Shown: one piece after another, positions 60,141 to 64,000 of the stretch
How positions within the stretch are numbered: the first letter of the stretch is position 1
How the letters are laid out: each line of letters opens with the position of its first letter
NCBI RefSeq assembly: GCF_013426205.1
Contig: NC_089422.1
Coordinates: 4,836,001-4,900,000, forward strand
From: Metarhizium brunneum
Lineage: Eukaryota; Ascomycota; Sordariomycetes; Hypocreales; Clavicipitaceae
DNA: 64,000 nt
Direction of reading: 5' to 3'
Translations under genes and position numbers: made by a program
The notes under the pieces: generated by a model
Seen by the model: only the letters and a program-made list of their open reading frames with translations
Told to the model about the DNA's origin: nothing
Databases searched by the model: none

Positions 60141-60351
60141 ACAGAGCGAACACGACTGTTGTATCAACTTCCGGTAAGATTATGAGTATGCATTAGATAG
60201 CATCACCAAGTTCGGCCCATCGACGACTATTATGACAACTCATGGCCACGTTCTGCTGACGTCAATCATAATGTGGCTTGATGCCTGGTGATGCCATCGA
60301 ACACATACTCATAACCTAACCGGAAGTTGATACAACGGTCATGTTTGTTCT
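60141..60351. mobile_element. 211-nt inverted-repeat element (MITE-like or foldback)
   Basis: The left arm (60141-60209) is the reverse complement of the right arm (60283-60351) with few differences. The core GTTGATACAAC occurs at both ends in opposite orientation, followed inward by CCGGT-T/A-AG and GGTGATGC/T. Most differences are transitions, as expected for RIP. There is no open frame inside the 73-nt loop and no clear target-site duplication. It is a candidate non-autonomous transposon or a source of hairpin RNA. It ends a few bases from the stop of the next open frame. Confidence 0.7.
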
Positions 60352-60357
60352 CCATCC

Positions 60358-61596
60358 TCACCTCCTACCAACACCAAAGCGCCGGGGATCTTGTTGAGGC
60401 AGGACTCCCGCGTCTGAATGGGCACTTGTGTATTTGCCTTTCTCGAAGTCCTTTATCCCACCGATTGTGTATTTGCCTTTCTCGAAGCCCTTTATCCCGC
60501 CGAGTGTATTCTCCCTAGCACAAATATAACGCCTTTCCTTGTGCACAATCTCCGTCATTGGTACCTCATCAGCAAGTATCTCAACGAGAGTGTTGGCTCG
60601 AAAGACAGCCTGCTCGCCTCTTTTTTTGGTAGTACGCTTGAACTTGTTCTCCATCTTTATTGATGAAGCGACATCGCATACCAAGACGGGAGGCAGGATC
60701 TGTAGGCGTTGAAGATAATGCGTATAGAAAAGGATGCATTATACCAGGATCACGTATATCAAAGGTTATCCACATTCTGTAGTTTCCCTCATGATCCTGC
60801 TGCAAGTCTATATCATCATCGACTTCGACTCGGCATGCGCCTAATTCGGCTCGACGTGGGTACGAAACGCTCTGAGGAGGGGGCAAGAACAACTCGTAGT
60901 ACTTCCCCCGGAATTTGCTAGCCTCATCGCTCCAGCGACGCACAAGTCCCCGAGCGCCACCTTTTTGATGTGTCCATTTTCCCGACGATGACCTTGAATT
61001 AACATCTTCTTGTTGAAGCATCTGAGCGCCCAGAGCAGAGTAGATATCCTCCATTGGAGGATGCTCCTCTAACTCGCAAGCTATCGTCATGGCATCGATG
61101 AACTTATTGATGCTGGCAACCAGTTCAGGCTGTACATCAAGCATGTCGCTAAGCTCAGGAAGCGTTGGTTTACAGTGGGAGGCAAAAGACGTTTGACCAG
61201 ATCAGATATCTAGCTATCACGCCCTATACTGTACTATACTGCAGTATATTAGCATATACTTCTTAGTTGGCAAATATACCTTGCCGCAGGCCATGGTACT
61301 GCCATCGCGTACTTACTTGGCAAGCTCAAGGGGCGCCGATTCTGTATGTCTATCGTGCACTTGCTTGGTGAGTCCAAGGAGCGCCGATTTTGTGTGCCTA
61401 CCGTGCACTTACTTGGTAGGTTCAAGGAGTGCCGATTCTGTATGTCTATCGTGCACTTGCTTGGTGAGTCCAAGGAGTGCCGATTCCGTAGTACTGCGTG
61501 TTCTTGCTCGCATCCAGCTTGTAGATAATCCTGTGCCGTGTTTTGTTTCTTCGTGTGTCTTGGAGCTTTGAAGTAATTTGGGCTTCTTTTTCTCAT
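60358..61596 (-). CDS. Unrecognised repeat-containing protein, probably frameshifted
   Basis: I do not recognise this family. A proposed structure is: exon 1 61596-61280 (ATG at 61596) and exon 2 starting at 61148, joined by a 131-nt GT-AG intron that keeps frame (phase 2) into MLDVQPELVASINKFIDA. Exon 1 carries four imperfect 16-residue repeats (consensus around NRRSLDSPSKCTIDIQ). Exon 2 stays open to 60581, with globular-looking sequence (RMWITFDIRDPGIMHPFLYA). At an A7 run (T7 on the plus strand, near 60620) the frame ends soon after, while the overlapping frame continues with VEILADEVPMTEIVHKERRY and two 13-residue repeats (GGIKGFEKGKYTI) to a stop at 60358. This suggests a one-base slip in the homopolymer. 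Alternatives are a shorter intact gene (60581-61144), or two unrelated frames. It lies beside a mobile-looking element and an AT-rich block. Confidence 0.35.
60426..60503. repeat. 39-nt tandem repeat, two copies
   Basis: Units at 60426-60464 and 60465-60503 start TTGTGTATTTGCCTTTCTCG and differ at two positions, both transitions. 39 is a multiple of three; on the minus strand it encodes a 13-residue repeat. Confidence 0.9.
61145..61279 (-). other. Putative intron of the repeat-containing gene
   Basis: On the minus strand the interval starts GTATATTTGC and ends GAGCTTAG at 61149. It is AT-rich with a TATACTGCAGTATA palindrome inside. Splicing it keeps the two open frames in register, which is the only support for it. 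Confidence 0.3.
61316..61503. repeat. 48-nt tandem repeat, about four copies
   Basis: Units start at 61316, 61364, 61412 and 61460, each beginning CTTGG and containing the core GCCGATT; the last is truncated. They differ at scattered sites, mostly transitions. 48 is a multiple of three, and frames on both strands stay open across the array. Confidence 0.9.
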
Positions 61597-62492
61597 GTAG
61601 ACAGGTGAGAGCAAGTGTTGTCATTGATCTTTCTCCATTGGAAGACAAGCTTTATTTGAGTCTAGGAACTCGAGATCAGGTTGAACTTTCACACTTTGGA
61701 GCCTCGTATCAGTAAACATTATATTGTGAAAAATGAATTGAAAAGCCAGGTTACCTCTCTAATTCCCTTCGGCAAAACAGGCGAACTTTCTGCAATATGT
61801 GCTGGCGGCTTGTTGGATGTGATGATAGTGTTTCTCACAATAAATAAGCCTTTTTCAAACGAGCGGCGTTGCTCTTCGGTTGGTAATTATGCCGTGCTCT
61901 CGGAGACTCGCTTTCGTTTAATACCTGCTGTCATTTCCATAGTGGTGGATGTGAGTTGGGACAACGATTGGTAAAGAGTCTGGTCTGGTTAAAAAAAAAA
62001 GAGAAGAAGGGAGAAACAACAGGCACATGGGCAAATATATAAGTTGGGCGTCGGAGAGGAGTCTACCAGTCAACGAGCATATCAGCAAACGGGTCTACCT
62101 GCAAACAAGTATACTAGCAAACGGGTTGACTTGCAAACGAGTACTCTAGTAACAAAAGGTCCATCCCAGGCGCCGGCTGAGGAAGCTGTGAGCCTGAAGC
62201 TCATGCCATGTGGCATGCATGCACGTCGAGCCAAACGCTTCACCTCTCAAGAGTAAAATGAGAGTTCAGACACGTGGCGCTGTGAAAAAAAACTCGCAAG
62301 TTAATGCCATGGCATCCCACTCACCCCACAAGACCATTCAGGTCGAATTGATTAAATGATTCGAATACTACATGTAAAAGGCCACCAAAAATGCCAAAAA
62401 TGCTCATAAAATCACAACAAAATAGCCATAGCGATCTATTTTCAGATACCGAATATATTATTTTAGCATCCGGGTTTGCAACGGTAGTAAGA
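61597..62492. other. Intergenic, about 900 nt
   Basis: Contains a 32-nt tandem repeat (62084-62147). A plus-strand frame of 97 codons at 61681-61974 begins without a convincing context and looks like chance. AT content rises towards the tRNA gene. Confidence 0.5.
62084..62147. repeat. 32-nt tandem repeat, two copies, with internal half-repeats
   Basis: Units at 62084-62115 and 62116-62147 begin AGCAAACGGGT and each contains a second TGCAAAC half-unit, so the structure is roughly four 16-nt steps. Confidence 0.8.
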
Positions 62493-62565
62493 GCCCCCGT
62501 GGCCTAATGGCTAAGGCGTAAGACTTCTAATCTTAAGATTGCGGGTTCGAGTCCCGCCGGGGGTT
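62493..62565 (+). tRNA. tRNA-Arg (anticodon UCU)
   Basis: 73 nt, no intron. Acceptor stem GCCCCCG pairs with CGGGGGT (first pair G-T). D-arm GCCTAATGGCTAAGGC. Anticodon stem TAAGA/TCTTA with loop CTTCTAA, giving anticodon TCT, which reads AGA. T-arm GCGGGTTCGAGTCCCGC. The internal promoter boxes are evident (A-box TGGCCTAATGGC and B-box GGTTCGAGTCC). It sits at the edge of the AT-rich block. Confidence 0.97.
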
Positions 62566-62582
62566 TTTTTCGCCTTTTTTTT
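62566..62582 (+). terminator. RNA polymerase III terminator (T runs)
   Basis: A T5 run directly after the tRNA 3' end, then CGCC and a T8 run. Oligo-T stretches terminate Pol III. Confidence 0.85.
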
Positions 62583-62800
62583 ACCCGGTTCCACTATATT
62601 TTACCTAATTTTCTGATAAATTCCTTTTTTTTTTTTGGCCTTTTAGGTCTATAATTGTAGTGTATTTTAAGGAAGTAAGCAGGTATTTTTGAAAGATTAA
62701 TTATATATTATAGTATTCGCTATTTGTCTCAATCTAGAAAAATACTCTACTGTAATTTTAATATAACTCCCTAATTAGTGCCTATCTTAATAGGTGTATG

Positions 62801-62825
62801 TATATATATATATATATATATATAT
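62801..62825. repeat. (TA)n microsatellite
   Basis: A 25-nt uninterrupted TA run inside the AT-rich tract. Confidence 0.95.
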
Positions 62826-63183
62826 TTGGTTTCCGGTTAAAAGTATATTTATAAGGTAAATTACTAAATATATAATTACCTAGGTACTTCTAAATCTCTT
62901 TATCAACTTAACTAATACTATTAAACTAGTAAAAATAATAATAAAAAGGCTAAATAATAATAAGGGCCTACTAGTAATATATTATAAGAGCCGTATTAGG
63001 CTTTAAAATAATAATAACAGTAAAAAAAGCACCAAGTACACGCATCGCGATGCGTTAAACGCAGTAGCTCAGGTGACGCCTTAGTGGAGGTCAAGAAGAA
63101 CACTAAGGAGCTAGTTAAAAAGAAATAATATTAAAGAATACGTGTTTAGTCCCCCCTATATTATGACAAGCCTTACAATTCAG

Positions 63184-63499
63184 ACCCTGAAAGTTTAGCC
63201 ATGTGTGACATTAGTTAGTAGGGCCAGCTGGCAGGTTATTTGCTAACAGCTGATAAAGTAAAGCCTTTTTTTTCCCTGATAAAAATTAAGAAGCCTTCCC
63301 AGGCTAATAAGGCGATATAAAACAGATAAAAGAGATATTAATTCTAGTAAAAAGTACTAATCCTTTTATAAAAATCCCATGGGTCTTTTAGTATCTTTTA
63401 CTCTACCTTAAGTACTTTAAATTTTCTGACAGACACCTCATTAGGCCCTTGGCCCCTGCAAGCTCCATTGGAAGTCACTGGTGGCTAAACTTACAGGGG
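63184..63499. mobile_element. MITE-like relic with about 26-nt terminal inverted repeats
   Basis: The left terminus (63184-63209, ACCCTGAAAGTTTAGCCA then TGTGTGAC) is the reverse complement of the right terminus (63474-63499, GTCACTGGTGGCTAAAC then TTACAGGGG) with about five mismatches. The 316-nt element has no coding capacity. Flanking sequence (ACAATTC versus the reverse of AGATTGT) is also partly inverted, so the true ends may lie a few bases further out. Target-site duplication not clear. Confidence 0.65.
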
Positions 63500-63559
63500 T
63501 TAGATTGTACGTTATCCGACAGAAAGTCGGGCAGGTAAGACACCCCCAGCTCTACTCTT

Positions 63560-64000
63560 TTATTCCTCGTAACAAAAGCTAATTACTAACCCCAACCCTA
63601 CACTACTATCAGGAGTATAAAAGTGTGAAAACATCATGTCTTCTAGGCCCTCATAAATCGCGCTGTCTGGAATTTGCGGCACAAAATGTCTGATTTCAAG
63701 CCAAGTCACGCAGAAGCTGTCCATGATACTGCACCGAATTGGATGGCCCGTACTAGCGACACCGCCAGTCATGACACACTTGCGACTGACAAGTCCACCA
63801 GACATTCCTCATGAGAAGTTCAACTGCCTCCGTCCATGTACCTTGCAACTTGCTAAAGACGCATCACGCTTCATCATTTATTGGAAAGTTAGACTTGACC
63901 CTTCGTGCGCGAGAACATGCCGACCGCAGTGGGTGTGGTGCATCTTGGTGACGTTGTTACCCGTCCAACATTCACTGATTGGCGTCAAGGCAGTGTCTCC
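63560..64000. other. Right-edge segment with a short minus-strand open frame
   Basis: Composition returns to normal. An ATG-initiated minus-strand frame (63805 to 63560, 81 codons, containing SFCVTWLEIRHFVPQIPD) is the only sizeable one. It resembles no family I know and could be the 3' exon of a gene beyond the window, a fragment of a mobile element, or chance. Confidence 0.25.

Larger units (their letters stand above)
62583..63559. other. AT-rich, probably RIP-mutated tract
   Basis: Composition changes sharply after the tRNA: long runs of A, T and TA dinucleotides, few CpG, many stop codons in all frames and no gene. It contains a (TA)n microsatellite and a MITE-like relic. TA enrichment with loss of CA/TG is the usual outcome of repeat-induced point mutation; I judged this by eye and computed no index. 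Confidence 0.7.

Noticed and set aside
61681..61974. 97-codon plus-strand frame before the tRNA gene
   Set aside because: Weak start context and no recognisable sequence; consistent with chance.

Overview
This window is nuclear DNA of a filamentous ascomycete, most likely a Sordariomycete of the order Hypocreales. The evidence is the many short spliceosomal introns (58-131 nt, donors like GTAAGT/GTATGT, CTAAC-type branch sites), intron-bearing orthologues of typical fungal genes, a Ste12 factor carrying both a homeodomain-like STE region and two C2H2 fingers (the filamentous form), and an AT-rich block at the right end that looks mutated by RIP. Species cannot be fixed from sequence alone. 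All product names rest on motif recognition and remembered family sequences; no database was searched.

Layout, left to right. The left edge cuts the N-terminus of a minus-strand gene, probably the cell-wall-integrity MAP kinase kinase (1-342). After 3.9 kb without a gene comes the DEAD-box helicase Dbp8 (4268-5926). After another 4.8 kb comes a small acidic protein resembling yeast Ecm13 (10721-11467). Then follow the mitochondrial Fe-S assembly factor Iba57/Caf17 (14652-15791), a DUF2235 hydrolase gene with a damaged second intron (17154-18992), and a Cwf23/DNAJC17-type J-protein (19486-20313).

The metabolic core is at 20.4-24.1 kb. Isoorotate (uracil-5-carboxylate) decarboxylase (minus) and thymine-7-hydroxylase (plus) are divergently arranged around a 1.3-kb shared upstream region. 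Together they encode the whole thymine-to-uracil salvage route. Downstream are an aminoglycoside-phosphotransferase-like kinase (24386-25489), the very-long-chain 3-hydroxyacyl-CoA dehydratase Phs1 (25652-26477) and a DUF676-like alpha/beta hydrolase (26680-28145).

From 29 to 46 kb there are several chromatin and nucleolar genes: a Snf2/Sth1 (Snf21) remodeller ATPase (29068-33475), WDR70 (34875-36647), an isolated cytochrome P450 (37041-38767), Swc5 of the SWR1 complex (40735-41781), the rRNA-processing factor Faf1 (42257-43274) and Ste12 (43946-46279). A gene-free interval of 10.8 kb then separates ste12 from coronin (57086-59474).

The right end (60-64 kb) is different in character. It holds a 211-nt inverted-repeat element, an unrecognised repeat-containing gene that appears frameshifted, three tandem-repeat arrays, an intronless tRNA-Arg(UCU), and an AT-rich, probably RIP-mutated tract containing a MITE-like relic. 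A short motif, GTACTCCGTAC / GTACGGAGTAC, recurs about twenty times in intergenic DNA across the window and is unexplained.
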